Below are positions 1 through 8,823 of a stretch of 64,000 nucleotides of DNA, in pieces. Each line of letters begins with the position of its first letter. Within the stretch, counting starts at the first letter, position 1. The position numbers were made by a program, and so were the translations under genes. The notes beneath the pieces were generated by a model. That model was not told the DNA's origin, searched no databases, and saw nothing but the letters and a program-made list of their open reading frames with translations. This stretch comes from Oligella ureolytica DSM 18253. GTDB taxonomy: Bacteria > Pseudomonadota > Gammaproteobacteria > Burkholderiales > Burkholderiaceae_B. Location of the stretch: NCBI RefSeq assembly GCF_000373745.1, contig NZ_KB892280.1, positions 62,001 through 126,000 of the forward strand, given 5' to 3'.

Positions 1-644
1 ACCAGGTTTGGAAAATTGAGGGACAACCACTGATGACATTGAGCCAAAGAATGTGGATGAGCCATGATTTTCTCAATGCCCTCCATATTTCCTGACTTGG
101 TCATTAGGCATTGATGAATAGTCAATGTGCGTTCACCATGCACTTTTAATGTGGTGCTTAATAACAGGTCTTGCGTACGATTTACTGCTCCTTCCGTAGA
201 GTTTTCTACAGGCACCATGCCGACATCAGCCTGCCCCGCTTCTACTGCTCTAAAAACCTCATCAAACGAAGGACAAGGCAAAGCCTGTACTGCATGACCA
301 TAAAAATCGTAAGCGGCTTGCTCTGAAAATGAGCCTTTAGGACCTAAATAAGCAATCGTCAGACCGCGCTCTAAACCACGACAAGCAGAGATAATTTCGG
401 TCCAAACCGCAGAGACTGACGCATTAGGAAAGACACCATTGAGGTTATCCTTTTGTAAAGCACGAATTACTTGTGCTTCTCGCTCAGGTTTGATCACTGC
501 ATCATCAGCATCAAAACCATGCTTAACCTTACCCACCTCAATCGCCGTCTGAGCGCGCTGATTCAATAAGTCTAAAATTTGATGATCAAGCGCATCAATT
601 TTGTCGCGCAATGGCTTAAGTAATTGATTTAATTCACTGCTCAT
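1..644 (-). CDS. pheA: Bifunctional chorismate mutase/prephenate dehydratase, 3' end outside the window
   Basis: Enzyme of phenylalanine biosynthesis (chorismate to prephenate to phenylpyruvate), cytoplasmic. Seen: the frame opens at the ATG at 644 and stays open to the window edge, giving about 214 codons. The N-terminus reads as a chorismate mutase helix (LRDKIDALDDQILDLLNQRA), followed by the start of a prephenate dehydratase domain (IAYLGPKGSFSEQAA, later VGMVPVENSTEGAV and MAHPHSLAQC). The C-terminal part of the dehydratase and any ACT domain are cut off. Only 6 bases separate it from the serC stop, so it is very probably cotranscribed in a gyrA-serC-pheA order typical of Burkholderiales. 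Confidence 0.93.
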   Translation of the reverse strand, partial: MSSELNQLLKPLRDKIDALDHQILDLLNQRAQTAIEVGKVKHGFDADDAVIKPEREAQVIRALQKDNLNGVFPNASVSAVWTEIISACRGLERGLTIAYLGPKGSFSEQAAYDFYGHAVQALPCPSFDEVFRAVEAGQADVGMVPVENSTEGAVNRTQDLLLSTTLKVHGERTLTIHQCLMTKSGNMEGIEKIMAHPHSLAQCHQWLSLNFPNL

Positions 645-650
645 TGCTAA

Positions 651-1781
651 TTATCCGTTTTGACGCTCAAAATCTTTCATATAGGCTACCAACGCCTCAA
701 CCCCCTCAATAGGCATGGCATTATAAATAGACGCACGCATACCTCCCACAGACTTGTGTCCTTTTAAGTTCAGCAATCCTTGCTCCTTAGCACCGGCCAA
801 AAACTTAGCATCTAAAGCTGCATCATGAATGATAAAGGGTACGTTCATAATGGAACGGTGCTCGGGCTGAACAAAATTATTATAAAAATCTGTGCTATCC
901 ACATAATCATATAGAAGCTGAGCTTTAGCCTTGTTTTTTTGCTCAACTGCAGCTAAGCCGCCTTGTGCTAGGAGCCATTTATACACTAATCCGGCGATAT
1001 AAATGCTATAAGTTGGTGGGGTATTAAAGCAGGAATTTGCCTCGGCGACCTTTTGATAATTAAAAACATCAGGGCAAACTGATCGGCACTTACCCAATAA
1101 CTCACGACGGATCACTATCACTGTGATTCCTGCTGGACCTGCATTTTTCTGAGCGCCGGCATAAAGCATATCAACTTTATTTAGGTCCCAATCTCTGGCT
1201 AAAAAATGAGATGAAACATCTAACACCAGCGGCACATTTTCTGCACCTATCTGCTCTTTGTTAGGTAAGTCAGCAAACTCGACACCACCGATGGTTTCAT
1301 TACTGCAATAGTGTAAATAGGAAGCCTCAGGATTAACACGCCATTCGCTAAACTCCGGAAGCCAATGCCAAGGCTTGTACTCTACACCATCAATTACTCG
1401 CGAGTCGCCACTACTTGCTGCAATACGTAGTTCACCGTAGCCTACCGCTTCTTTATACGCCTTATTTGACCAAGATCCGGTCAAAACATAGTCAGCAGTT
1501 TGAGCCTCTTTTAAGTCGAGCAGGTTCATAGGCAAAATAGCATTTTGCGCTGTCGCACCACCTTGCATAAATAGCACGGCCCACTCTTCACCCACTCCTA
1601 AAAGCTTGGCTAAATCAGCCTCAGCCTCGGTGCAAATTTGTGTAAACTCTGCTCCTCGATGGCTCATCTCCATAACAGACTGACCGCTACCCTGCCAATC
1701 CAACATCTCATCAGCAGCTTGCTGTAACACTACCTTAGGTAACACTGACGGGCCGGCAGAAAAATTCCAAAATTGCTTCAT
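651..1781 (-). CDS. serC: Phosphoserine aminotransferase
   Basis: Class V PLP-dependent aminotransferase of serine biosynthesis: 3-phosphohydroxypyruvate plus glutamate to phosphoserine. The same family also acts in pyridoxal phosphate synthesis. Seen: 376 residues, slightly longer than the usual 360. The N-terminal FSAGPSVLP motif and the PLP-lysine region [12 protein letters not shown] (Lys212) are intact, and [13 protein letters not shown] precedes it as in other SerC proteins. It starts 5 bases after the gyrA stop and ends 6 bases before pheA, so the three genes are likely one transcript. Confidence 0.96.
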   Translation of the reverse strand: MKQFWNFSAGPSVLPKVVLQQAADEMLDWQGSGQSVMEMSHRGAEFTQICTEAEADLAKLLGVGEEWAVLFMQGGATAQNAILPMNLLDLKEAQTADYVLTGSWSNKAYKEAVGYGELRIAASSGDSRVIDGVEYKPWHWLPEFSEWRVNPEASYLHYCSNETIGGVEFADLPNKEQIGAENVPLVLDVSSHFLARDWDLNKVDMLYAGAQKNAGPAGITVIVIRRELLGKCRSVCPDVFNYQKVAEANSCFNTPPTYSIYIAGLVYKWLLAQGGLAAVEQKNKAKAQLLYDYVDSTDFYNNFVQPEHRSIMNVPFIIHDAALDAKFLAGAKEQGLLNLKGHKSVGGMRASIYNAMPIEGVEALVAYMKDFERQNG

Positions 1782-1786
1782 GTCGA

Positions 1787-4459
1787 TTATTCCTCATTTG
1801 TAGAGTCATCTGAAGCGTCAGTCCCTTGCTGACCCTCATCACCAATCTCTACACTTTCCATATCTTCTGACTCTTCTGAGTCTTCATCTAAATCACTTTC
1901 TACAACTCGCTTAACACCGGTTAAGAAGTCATCCTCATCACAATTGATGAGTGTAACCCCCTGAGTCGCCCGACCCATCTCACGAATCTGCTCGACCTCC
2001 GTGCGAACCAACACACCGGCTGAGGTAATCAACATAATCTCATCCTCTTCGTCGACAAGCACTGCACCAACTACCTTACCGTTACGCTCAGAAGCTTGAA
2101 TAGCAATCACACCCTTATTACCGCGCTTATGTCGTGGGTATTCTGCAATGGAGGTACGCTTACCATAGCCATTTTCAGTCGCAGTTAACACGCTGCGCGA
2201 TTCATCGTTAGCAACTAACATGGCAATTACCGCTTGCTCAGCATCCAGATTCATACCGCGGACGCCTCGTGCATTACGCCCCATCGGACGTACATCCTCT
2301 TCATCAAAGCGAACTGCCTTACCCTCATCCGAAAATAGCATCACATCATGCTTGCCATCAGTTAGCTCAGCACCAATCAGGAAGTCACCCTCATCGAGAC
2401 TAACAGCAATAATCCCGCCACGACGTGGGTTAGAGAAATCAGAAAGCTTAGTTTTCTTAACAGTCCCTTGGGAAGTTGCCATAAAGACGTACTGGTCCTC
2501 AGTAAACTCTTTCACAGGCAAAATCACGTTAATTCGTTCGTTTTCTGCTAATGGGAAGAGGTTCACAATAGGACGCCCGCGAGAGTTACGACCGCCCTGA
2601 GGCACAGCATAAACCTTCAACCAATACATACGCCCATGATTCGAGAAGCACAATAAATAATCATGGGTATTGGCGATAAACAAGCTATCAATCACATCAT
2701 CTTCTTTCATGGAGGTAGCTTGCTTACCGCGACCGCCACGACGCTGAGAACGATACTCTGATAAAGGCTGGCTCTTGATATAACCACCCTGAGATAGTGT
2801 GACGACCATATCGGCAGGCGTAATCAAATCCTCCATATCGATTTCTGAGGCATTAACCTCAATAGTCGAGCGACGTTCATCTTTAGTATTGGTACTAAAT
2901 TCGGTCTTAATTTCCTCTAACTCTTCAGCAATAATATTAGAGATGCGCGCTGGCTTAGATAAAATATCGATTAAATCGGCGATTAAACTCATCACCTCTT
3001 CGTACTCGCTGACAATCTTATCTTGCTCAAGTCCGGTCAACCTCTGCAAACGCATATTAAGAATTTCTTGGGCTTGGACATCGCTTAGATAATATAGTCC
3101 ATCAGCTTGCAAGCCAAACTCCGGATCTAGCGTCTCTGGTCGATAGGCTGAGCTACCGCCCATCACCTCTCCCTCATCAGCAGCGGCAAGCATGGTGCGC
3201 ACCAATGAAGCATCCCACCCCTTGGACATCAGTTCTTCACGAGCAACCGGAGGTGTAGGAGCGGCACGGATAATACGAATAAACTCATCAATATTAGCAA
3301 GAGCAACTGCTAATCCCTCTAGCACATGACCGCGGTCACGTGCCTTACGCAACTGGAAAACAGTTCGACGAGTAACCACTTCGCGTCGATGCTGTAAGAA
3401 ATAATCAACTAACTGCTTAAGATTCAGAAGACGTGGCTGACCATCAACCAAAGCAACCAAATTCATACCGAAGGTGTCTTGAAGCTGGGTCATTTTAAAG
3501 AGGTTATTAAGAACAACCTCAGGCATTTCACCGCGTTTTAGCTCAATAACCAAACGCATACCGTCCTTATCGGACTCGTCACGGATATCAGAGATACCCT
3601 CAATGCGCTTATCATTAACCAACTCCGCAATTTTCTCTTGGAGGGTCTTCTTATTTACTTGATAAGGAATCTCATCAACCACTATCGCTTGGCGATTACC
3701 ACGCTCGATATCTTCGAAATGGGTCTTAGCGCGCATCACAACACGCCCACGCCCCGTACGATAGCCCTCAACCACTCCTTGAGTGCCGTAAATAATACCG
3801 CCTGTCGGAAAATCCGGTGCCGGTATAATTTCGATCAACTCATCGACTGTGCAGCCCGGATTGCGCAACGCATATAAACAACCATCAACCACTTCTGCTA
3901 AATTGTGCGGCGGAATGTTTGTAGCCATGCCAACCGCAATCCCTGAGCTACCGTTAACCAATAAGTTAGGTAAGCGTGTAGGCAGAACTAACGGCTCCTG
4001 CTCAGAACCATCATAGTTTGGTCCAAAGTCAACCGTATCCTGCTCAATATCCGCTAACAACTCATGGGCAATCTTAGATAAGCGCACCTCGGTGTATCGC
4101 ATCGCCGCAGCACCATCACCATCAATAGAGCCGAAGTTACCCTGACCATCAACTAATGTATAACGTAAGGAGAAATCCTGTGCTAAACGAACAATCGTGT
4201 CGTAGACTGCGCTATCGCCGTGAGGGTGATACTTACCAATGACATCACCGACGATACGGGCAGATTTTTTATGCGGCTTATTCCAGTCATTGTTTAAAAC
4301 ATTCATCGCATAAAGCACACGACGATGCACTGGCTTCAAGCCGTCACGCGCGTCCGGTAACGCACGCCCCACAATCACACTCATCGCGTAGTCTAAATAA
4401 CTACGTCGCATTTCATGCTCTAAAGAGATTTGAATCGTTTCTTTAGCAAAAGAATCCAT
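1787..4459 (-). CDS. gyrA: DNA gyrase subunit A
   Basis: Type II topoisomerase subunit that cleaves and rejoins DNA; with GyrB it introduces negative supercoils. Seen: 890 residues. The breakage-reunion domain is N-terminal with the catalytic Tyr122 in [11 protein letters not shown]. The quinolone-determining region reads [10 protein letters not shown], so Ser83 and Asp87 (E. coli numbering matches) are the susceptible residues. The C-terminal DNA-wrapping domain begins after the GyrA box QRRGGRGK, and the protein ends in a long acidic tail rich in Asp, Glu and Ser. It is first in the likely gyrA-serC-pheA transcript and divergent from ompA. Confidence 0.98.
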   Translation of the reverse strand: MDSFAKETIQISLEHEMRRSYLDYAMSVIVGRALPDARDGLKPVHRRVLYAMNVLNNDWNKPHKKSARIVGDVIGKYHPHGDSAVYDTIVRLAQDFSLRYTLVDGQGNFGSIDGDGAAAMRYTEVRLSKIAHELLADIEQDTVDFGPNYDGSEQEPLVLPTRLPNLLVNGSSGIAVGMATNIPPHNLAEVVDGCLYALRNPGCTVDELIEIIPAPDFPTGGIIYGTQGVVEGYRTGRGRVVMRAKTHFEDIERGNRQAIVVDEIPYQVNKKTLQEKIAELVNDKRIEGISDIRDESDKDGMRLVIELKRGEMPEVVLNNLFKMTQLQDTFGMNLVALVDGQPRLLNLKQLVDYFLQHRREVVTRRTVFQLRKARDRGHVLEGLAVALANIDEFIRIIRAAPTPPVAREELMSKGWDASLVRTMLAAADEGEVMGGSSAYRPETLDPEFGLQADGLYYLSDVQAQEILNMRLQRLTGLEQDKIVSEYEEVMSLIADLIDILSKPARISNIIAEELEEIKTEFSTNTKDERRSTIEVNASEIDMEDLITPADMVVTLSQGGYIKSQPLSEYRSQRRGGRGKQATSMKEDDVIDSLFIANTHDYLLCFSNHGRMYWLKVYAVPQGGRNSRGRPIVNLFPLAENERINVILPVKEFTEDQYVFMATSQGTVKKTKLSDFSNPRRGGIIAVSLDEGDFLIGAELTDGKHDVMLFSDEGKAVRFDEEDVRPMGRNARGVRGMNLDAEQAVIAMLVANDESRSVLTATENGYGKRTSIAEYPRHKRGNKGVIAIQASERNGKVVGAVLVDEEDEIMLITSAGVLVRTEVEQIREMGRATQGVTLINCDEDDFLTGVKRVVESDLDEDSEESEDMESVEIGDEGQQGTDASDDSTNEE

Positions 4460-4807
4460 ACTTACTCACCAATAGCAAAAGTGCCATTTAAATTCATAAA
4501 AGTTAACCCCCTATTCTAACATCTATCGTGTTGTAGCAAGCCAAGCCCTCTAATTGAATTAAATTTATGCTCAAACAAACGGCTCACAAAAGACCATGAG
4601 ATTTGTTTTTATACAACAGGCCAAGCCCATACTCACATCATTATTCTTTGCCTGCACACAACAAACTGTATCTTTTAGACAACATAAAGTTTATAAAAAA
4701 AGCTTTTACCCTTAAATTACAACAAGTTAGGGTATTAACTTAAGCGAAAAAACAGGAATTCATTTAAGATCTTAAACATGCATCAGGGAAAATCTATTCA
4801 AAACACT
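4460..4807. other. Intergenic region between gyrA and ompA
   Basis: About 350 bases without a supported gene. The sequence is AT-rich and carries the divergent control regions of gyrA (minus) and ompA (plus). I could not pick a convincing gyrA promoter or any operator; the ompA promoter lies just downstream. Confidence 0.5.
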
Positions 4808-4836
4808 TTGAATGATGTTTCATTGATTGCTATACT
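4808..4836 (+). promoter_or_regulatory. Predicted sigma70 promoter of ompA
   Basis: A -35 TTGAAT at 4808-4813 and a -10 TATACT at 4831-4836 are separated by exactly 17 bases. Transcription would start near 4843, leaving a leader of about 65 bases. The leader ends with a strong ribosome site, GAGGAG, at 4901-4906 before the ATG at 4911. This fits a highly expressed outer-membrane protein. Confidence 0.7.
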
Positions 4837-4910
4837 AAACCTGATTTCCATTCTGCGGCGGTTTCGCTGCGAGTAACTTTTTAGCTTTATTTAGCTCATC
4901 GAGGAGAAAC

Positions 4911-5477
4911 ATGAACAAAGCCTCTAAATTCGCATTAGCATTCGCCGTTGCAACCACTGCAACTACTGGCGTAGCATCTGCTCAAACTATCGATAACTGG
5001 CAAAGCAACTACGGTATCGTTTGGATGAACAACACAGGCGAGCACTGCTGGCGTAATAACTACTGGACACCAGCTACTGCCGCTCAAGGTTGTGGCGCTC
5101 CAGCGGCCCAAGAAATGGTTGCCAACAAGGTTGCCTTTAACGCAGACACTTTCTTTGATTTTGATAAATCAACTATCAAACCTGAAGGTCGTAACATCCT
5201 AGACCAGGTTGCTCAGCAAGCTCAACAGCTTTCTTTAGAGTCAATCATCGCTGTAGGTCACACTGACAGCGTTGGCTCTGACGAGTACAACCAAGGTTTA
5301 TCAGAGCGTCGCGCTGCTTCTGTTAAAAACTATCTAGTTTCTCGCGGTATTCCTGCTGACTCTATCATCGCTTCTGGTCGCGGTGAAGCTCAGCCTATCG
5401 CTGATAACTCTACTCGCGAAGGTCGCGCTCGCAACCGTCGTGTTGAAATTGAAATTGTTGGTACTCGTACTAACTAA
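4911..5477 (+). CDS. ompA: OmpA family outer-membrane/peptidoglycan-anchoring protein
   Basis: Exported protein that links the outer membrane to peptidoglycan. Seen: 188 residues with a signal peptide (predicted cleavage after ASA, residue 24), a short segment with the Cys-containing GEHCW and GCG pieces, and a C-terminal OmpA-like domain from about residue 75. That domain carries FFDFDKSTIKPEG, the peptidoglycan-binding GHTDSVGSDEYNQ and ARNRRVEIEI motifs. There is no 8-strand beta-barrel domain, as in the short OmpA proteins of Bordetella-like species. It has its own promoter and a terminator directly after, so it is likely monocistronic and strongly expressed. Confidence 0.92.
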   Translation: MNKASKFALAFAVATTATTGVASAQTIDNWQSNYGIVWMNNTGEHCWRNNYWTPATAAQGCGAPAAQEMVANKVAFNADTFFDFDKSTIKPEGRNILDQVAQQAQQLSLESIIAVGHTDSVGSDEYNQGLSERRAASVKNYLVSRGIPADSIIASGRGEAQPIADNSTREGRARNRRVEIEIVGTRTN

Positions 5478-5559
5478 TTAGCATGGAGTTATATTTCTGT
5501 CAGTAAAATCCTAACTTTGGTTTATTTTTCTAGGCAGAAATACTACTAATTTTGCAATA

Positions 5560-5585
5560 GGCTCCGTTTATTTCGGAGCCTTTTT
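5560..5585 (+). terminator. Rho-independent terminator of ompA
   Basis: A GC-rich 7-bp stem (GGCTCCG at 5560-5566 with CGGAGCC at 5574-5580) is followed immediately by five T residues. It sits 83 bases after the ompA stop and ends just before ubiG. Confidence 0.85.
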
Positions 5586-5622
5586 GCTTTTACCCTCACC
5601 GTTCAAGAGTACAAGCCCTACT

Positions 5623-6336
5623 ATGAGTGATACTAGCAAAACGATTAATGTCGACCCTTCTGAAATCGAGAAGTTTAGTGCCGTCGCATCAAAGTGGTGG
5701 GATACCGAAGGTGAATTTGCGCCACTACATAAACTCAATCCCCTACGCACACAATGGATCATCGATCACACGGGTAGCCTAAACAACAAAGAGGTGATTG
5801 ATGTTGGCTGTGGAGGCGGCATCTTAGCAGAAAGCCTAGCCAAAGCTGGCGCCAAAGTAACCGGCATTGACTTAGCACAAAAATCACTAACTGTGGCTAG
5901 ACTTCATAGCCTCGAAAGCCAACTAGTGATCAACTATCAGAAGATACCCGCCGAAGAAATGGCAGAGCAATATCCGGCGCATTTTGATGTAGTAACCTGC
6001 ATGGAAATGCTTGAGCATGTTCCTGACCCGCACTCCATTATTCGCGCTTGTGCAAAAATGGTAAAACCTGGGGGTTGGGTTTTTTTCTCAACAATCAATC
6101 GCAACCTAAAATCATTTTTACAGTTAATTGTTGCCGCTGAATACATCTTAGGCATGGTTCCCAAGGGCACACATAATTACAATCAACTGCTAAAGCCCAG
6201 CGAACTTCGCCAGACGATTGAGCAATCGGGCTTATCACTAAAAGAAATCAAAGGCCTTAATTACAATTTATTTTCAAAGGTTTACTCGCTCAGCCAAGAC
6301 GCCACCGTCAATTATTTTATTGCAGCTCAAAAATGA
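5623..6336 (+). CDS. ubiG: Ubiquinone biosynthesis O-methyltransferase
   Basis: SAM-dependent methyltransferase performing both O-methylations of the ubiquinone ring. Seen: 237 residues from the ATG at 5623, the usual UbiG length. N-terminal motif FSAVASKWWDTEGEFAPLHKLNPLR is split here as FSAVASKWW and FAPLHKLNPLR, both typical of UbiG. The SAM-binding loop is VIDVGCGGGILAESLAKAG, and CMEMLEHVPDP follows. A TTG-initiated extension to 5584 overlaps the ompA terminator and is unlikely. The stop overlaps the gph start by 4 bases (ATGA), indicating translational coupling. Confidence 0.94.
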   Translation: MSDTSKTINVDPSEIEKFSAVASKWWDTEGEFAPLHKLNPLRTQWIIDHTGSLNNKEVIDVGCGGGILAESLAKAGAKVTGIDLAQKSLTVARLHSLESQLVINYQKIPAEEMAEQYPAHFDVVTCMEMLEHVPDPHSIIRACAKMVKPGGWVFFSTINRNLKSFLQLIVAAEYILGMVPKGTHNYNQLLKPSELRQTIEQSGLSLKEIKGLNYNLFSKVYSLSQDATVNYFIAAQK

Positions 6337-7016
6337 TAGATACTGTTCTATTTGACCTAGATGGCACACTCGTTGATAGCGCACCGGGATTAGCACTTGC
6401 GGCTAACTTGCAAAGAAAGAAATGCTTTCTTAAAGATTTAGCTTATGAAGAGCTTCGTAAAGTGGCCTCACACGGAACTCGTGGCTTACTTCAAGTCGCC
6501 CTCGAACTTGAACAAAGCGATTTGGTTTACCCTTATTTCAGGGATCGATTTTTAGAAGACTATCGCGAATGTATGCTAGACAACAGTCATTTATTTCCCC
6601 AAATAGCCGAATTGCTCGTCACCCTTGAGGATCGAGAGATAACATGGGGGATTGTGACCAATAAAAGTGAGGCCCTCACTTACCCGCTACTGGACTATCT
6701 AAAACTCAATACACGCAGTCAAGTCACTATCTGCGGCGATACCACTCCTTTTTTTAAGCCCCACCCCGGAGGCTTAATCTACGCCGCAGAACAAATTAAC
6801 AAACAAAGTAATCAATGTATTTACGTCGGCGATGACGAACGTGATATTATTGCTGGTAAGAAAGCTGGTATGAAAACAATTGCCGTTACTTACGGCTACA
6901 GTCTAGATAAGCTCATGGCTACCGCTTGTGATCCTGACGCAATCGCTGAACACCCAAGCGAGATACTCCCTCTTCTATTTGGCGATGCGCATTCTAAAGG
7001 TTTAATTCATGCATAA
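6333..7016 (+). CDS. gph: Phosphoglycolate phosphatase (HAD family)
   Basis: HAD-superfamily hydrolase that removes phosphate from 2-phosphoglycolate formed during DNA repair. Seen: 227 residues. Motif I is DLDGTLVDS (nucleophile Asp8), motif II TNKS near residue 110, and motif IV GDDERDI near 169, so the catalytic set is complete. It overlaps ubiG by 4 bases and the next lipoprotein gene by 8, so ubiG, gph and the lipoprotein form one operon. The ubiG-gph pairing is common in betaproteobacteria and supports the Gph assignment over a generic HAD phosphatase. Confidence 0.85.
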   Translation: MIDTVLFDLDGTLVDSAPGLALAANLQRKKCFLKDLAYEELRKVASHGTRGLLQVALELEQSDLVYPYFRDRFLEDYRECMLDNSHLFPQIAELLVTLEDREITWGIVTNKSEALTYPLLDYLKLNTRSQVTICGDTTPFFKPHPGGLIYAAEQINKQSNQCIYVGDDERDIIAGKKAGMKTIAVTYGYSLDKLMATACDPDAIAEHPSEILPLLFGDAHSKGLIHA

Positions 7017-7623
7017 GATTATCTCTTATCCCTCAATTACAAAACTCTCGCGCTTTGGTGCTATTTCCTGCCTTATTATGCTGAGTGCATGCACCACACT
7101 AAACGATACCAGCCAAGGTGGCAAAGGCAGCTTCAGAGTCAATGAAGACGGTAAGCCTGCCAGTAATAGCCGCTTTGCTTGGGTCAGCAACAACTGGAAA
7201 GAATTAAGCGAATCGATCCATGCTACTAATACAAACGAACTCGCTATCGAGGTCAACCAAGTTCACGATGGTAGCCTACGCATCTTGATTCCGGCAGATG
7301 AAGTCTTTGTTGGCAATACCTTGCGTGTCAATCGCAAGTCTCACCCCCTTCTCAATAAGATCGTAGAAGAGATGAATTCACGCCAAGAGCTGCGCGTTCG
7401 GATTGTAGGACACACCGACAGCAGCGGCGATGACCTACAAAATCAACTTCTCTCACTAAATCGCTCCAATAGCGTAGCAAGATACCTCATTTCAAATGGC
7501 CTAAGAAGCTCCAGAATCGAACTTGAAGGCAGAGGTTCTATCGACCCGCTAGTGAGCAACGATTCAATAAAAAACCGCATAATCAACCGTCGTATCGAAT
7601 TATATCTGTATCACTTGAAATAA
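7009..7623 (+). CDS. OmpA-like lipoprotein
   Basis: Probable outer-membrane lipoprotein that binds peptidoglycan. Seen: 204 residues with an N-terminal hydrophobic segment ending in the lipobox LSAC (Cys28), then a linker and a C-terminal OmpA-like domain from about residue 95. GHTDSSGDDLQNQLLSLNRS and the closing NRIINRRIELYLY match the fold. It resembles the YiaD/Pal-like group, but no tol genes are nearby, so Pal itself is less likely. It overlaps the end of gph by 8 bases. Its last codons and stop lie inside a tandem duplication that also carries the ssrA terminator. Confidence 0.8.
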   Translation: MHKIISYPSITKLSRFGAISCLIMLSACTTLNDTSQGGKGSFRVNEDGKPASNSRFAWVSNNWKELSESIHATNTNELAIEVNQVHDGSLRILIPADEVFVGNTLRVNRKSHPLLNKIVEEMNSRQELRVRIVGHTDSSGDDLQNQLLSLNRSNSVARYLISNGLRSSRIELEGRGSIDPLVSNDSIKNRIINRRIELYLYHLK

Positions 7624-7670
7624 AAAAAGGGGCCGAAGCCCCACTTGAAATAAAAAAGGGGCCGAAGCCC
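7612..7670. repeat. Tandem duplication covering a stop codon and a terminator stem
   Basis: Two adjacent near-identical units: 7612-7641 (30 bases) and 7642-7670 (29 bases), differing only by one A in the A-run. Each contains CACTTGAAATAA followed by an A-run and GGGGCCGAAGCCCC. The first unit includes the last three codons and stop of the OmpA-like lipoprotein. The result is two copies of the minus-strand terminator. Confidence 0.9.
7622..7642 (-). terminator. Second, duplicated ssrA terminator
   Basis: Second copy of the same stem, GGGGCTTCGGCCCC, followed by seven T residues (7628-7622) on the minus strand. It is the downstream copy in the tandem duplication and would catch readthrough toward the convergent lipoprotein gene. 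Confidence 0.75.
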
Positions 7671-7671
7671 C
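7652..7671 (-). terminator. First ssrA terminator
   Basis: On the minus strand GGGGCTTCGGCCCC forms a 5-bp GC stem with a stable loop, followed by six T residues (7657-7652). It lies directly downstream of the tmRNA coding piece. Confidence 0.85.
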
Positions 7672-7679
7672 TTTAATCC

Positions 7680-7937
7680 GTTCTGTTGACAAGTGGATCA
7701 GTCTCCTAGCAACACCAATTTAGGCGGCTAATGCGTAACTTTCGTCATTTGCATTTATAGAGTTCGCTAGATTTACGGTCTTCGCCTACCGGCTGCCAAT
7801 CTTCCTATCTTCCCCTGTCGAAACCAATGACGCCCCCGTCATAAATACACTAAACTACTTACTGCACTTATGGTGGAGGCGGCGGGAATCGAACCCGCGT
7901 CCAGAAGACCTTCAGTCAATCAGGTATACAGCTTAGG
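7680..7937 (-). ncRNA. ssrA: Two-piece (circularly permuted) tmRNA
   Basis: tmRNA rescues stalled ribosomes and tags the nascent peptide for degradation. Seen on the minus strand, in order: an acceptor piece from about 7937 to 7871, with the T-arm GGGTTCGATTCCCGC and CCTCCACCA ending at 7871; a 33-base intervening segment (7870-7838); then the coding piece starting at 7837 with GGGGGCG and GGTTTCGACAGGGG. GGGGGCG pairs over 7 bases (one G-U) with the 3' strand before ACCA. The tag frame at 7752-7720 reads ANDESYALAA then TAA. So the 3' tRNA-like half precedes the 5' half, as in permuted tmRNA genes. The exact 5' end of the acceptor piece and 3' end of the coding piece are estimates. Confidence 0.92.
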
Positions 7938-7941
7938 TTCG

Positions 7942-7970
7942 ATTGTAGCAAATTTAATAGAATCAATCAA
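7942..7970 (-). promoter_or_regulatory. Predicted promoter of ssrA
   Basis: On the minus strand the -35 TTGATT (7970-7965) and the -10 TACAAT (7947-7942) are separated by exactly 17 bases. Transcription would begin near 7935, at the 5' end of the acceptor piece. Confidence 0.75.
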
Positions 7971-8076
7971 GATAGAACTAAATATAGTGCCAGTACGTTA
8001 AGATATAGGGCTATCTTTAATCATGTAGCGCAGCGATGACGCTGAGCTTTGTTTTGTTTATTTTTGTTCTTAATTC

Positions 8077-8766
8077 ATGAAAGCTGCTTTTCTTATTTTA
8101 TCTGCCGTCAATCAACACCCTACTAACACCACCAATACGTTAGCTCAACTACAACACCAATTAAAGACGCTAAGCCATCGTTTTGAACAAAGCCCTAATG
8201 CCTTAATCGAATACAGCGAAACGGCACTCAGCGAGGAACAAAAACAACAATTACTGCCACACACTGACCTCTTGGCTGAATTTCGCCCTAACGACTTGTT
8301 AATCAAACTAAAAGCAGAACGACAAGCCACAAACAATCCGATTGACTCAACCTCTTATCATGAATTATTAAAAATCGTTGCCCTTAATTGGTTTTTACAA
8401 AATGCCCATGGTTCCGGTTTATTTAAAGATATCAACTATGTCATAGTGATTGAGTCAGGCACCAATATGAATCTAGACTTTATTGAGTTTCTTAATAAAC
8501 CCGAGAAAATTAAAGGCAAGTTTTTCTTTAAAAAAGCACTGCCTAACCCTGCTCAAAGTGATAAAAGTCATGCGCTGATGCACTACCCTACAGATCTTTG
8601 GGCATATTCTGCCGGACTGACTGACGAGCTAATCGACAACATCATTGATGCCTCAGAAAATGCTTACAATCAATTAGCAGATATCAATACCGACAACGGC
8701 CCTGTCGGCTTAGGTTATGAACTCTTTAAAACGATTAATTTATCAAAGGTACATTTTCTAATTTAA
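8077..8766 (+). CDS. Hypothetical protein
   Basis: I do not recognise this family. Seen: 229 residues, soluble in appearance, with a hydrophobic start (MKAAFLILSAVNQ) that is too short and polar to be a clear signal peptide. Glutamine- and leucine-rich helices span residues 20-60. A middle section reads INYVIVIESGTNMNLDFIEFL and there is a Trp/Tyr-bearing segment DLWAYSAGL near 178. The beta-strand followed by an acidic cluster recalls nucleotide-sugar-binding folds, but this is only a loose impression. It is a single gene between ssrA and prc with its own terminator. Confidence 0.7.
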   Translation: MKAAFLILSAVNQHPTNTTNTLAQLQHQLKTLSHRFEQSPNALIEYSETALSEEQKQQLLPHTDLLAEFRPNDLLIKLKAERQATNNPIDSTSYHELLKIVALNWFLQNAHGSGLFKDINYVIVIESGTNMNLDFIEFLNKPEKIKGKFFFKKALPNPAQSDKSHALMHYPTDLWAYSAGLTDELIDNIIDASENAYNQLADINTDNGPVGLGYELFKTINLSKVHFLI

Positions 8767-8773
8767 GAAAAAA

Positions 8774-8807
8774 ATGCTTGTAGAAGTCATCATCTACAAG
8801 CATTTTT
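8774..8807. terminator. Bidirectional terminator between the hypothetical gene and prc
   Basis: Perfect 11-bp stem (ATGCTTGTAGA at 8774-8784, TCTACAAGCAT at 8793-8803) with an 8-base loop. It has A residues before and T residues after, so it can terminate both convergent genes. Confidence 0.88.
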
Positions 8808-8823
8808 CTTAGCGCCTCTTTAA

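Noticed and set aside
2220-2600. 126-codon open frame on the plus strand
   Set aside because: Antiparallel shadow of gyrA; its sequence is low in hydrophobic order and gyrA explains the region.
5584-5622. TTG-started N-terminal extension of ubiG
   Set aside because: It begins inside the T-run of the ompA terminator and adds residues unlike other UbiG proteins.
7680-7937. Conventional one-piece tmRNA
   Set aside because: The acceptor half lies upstream of the coding half on the same strand, which fits only a permuted gene.
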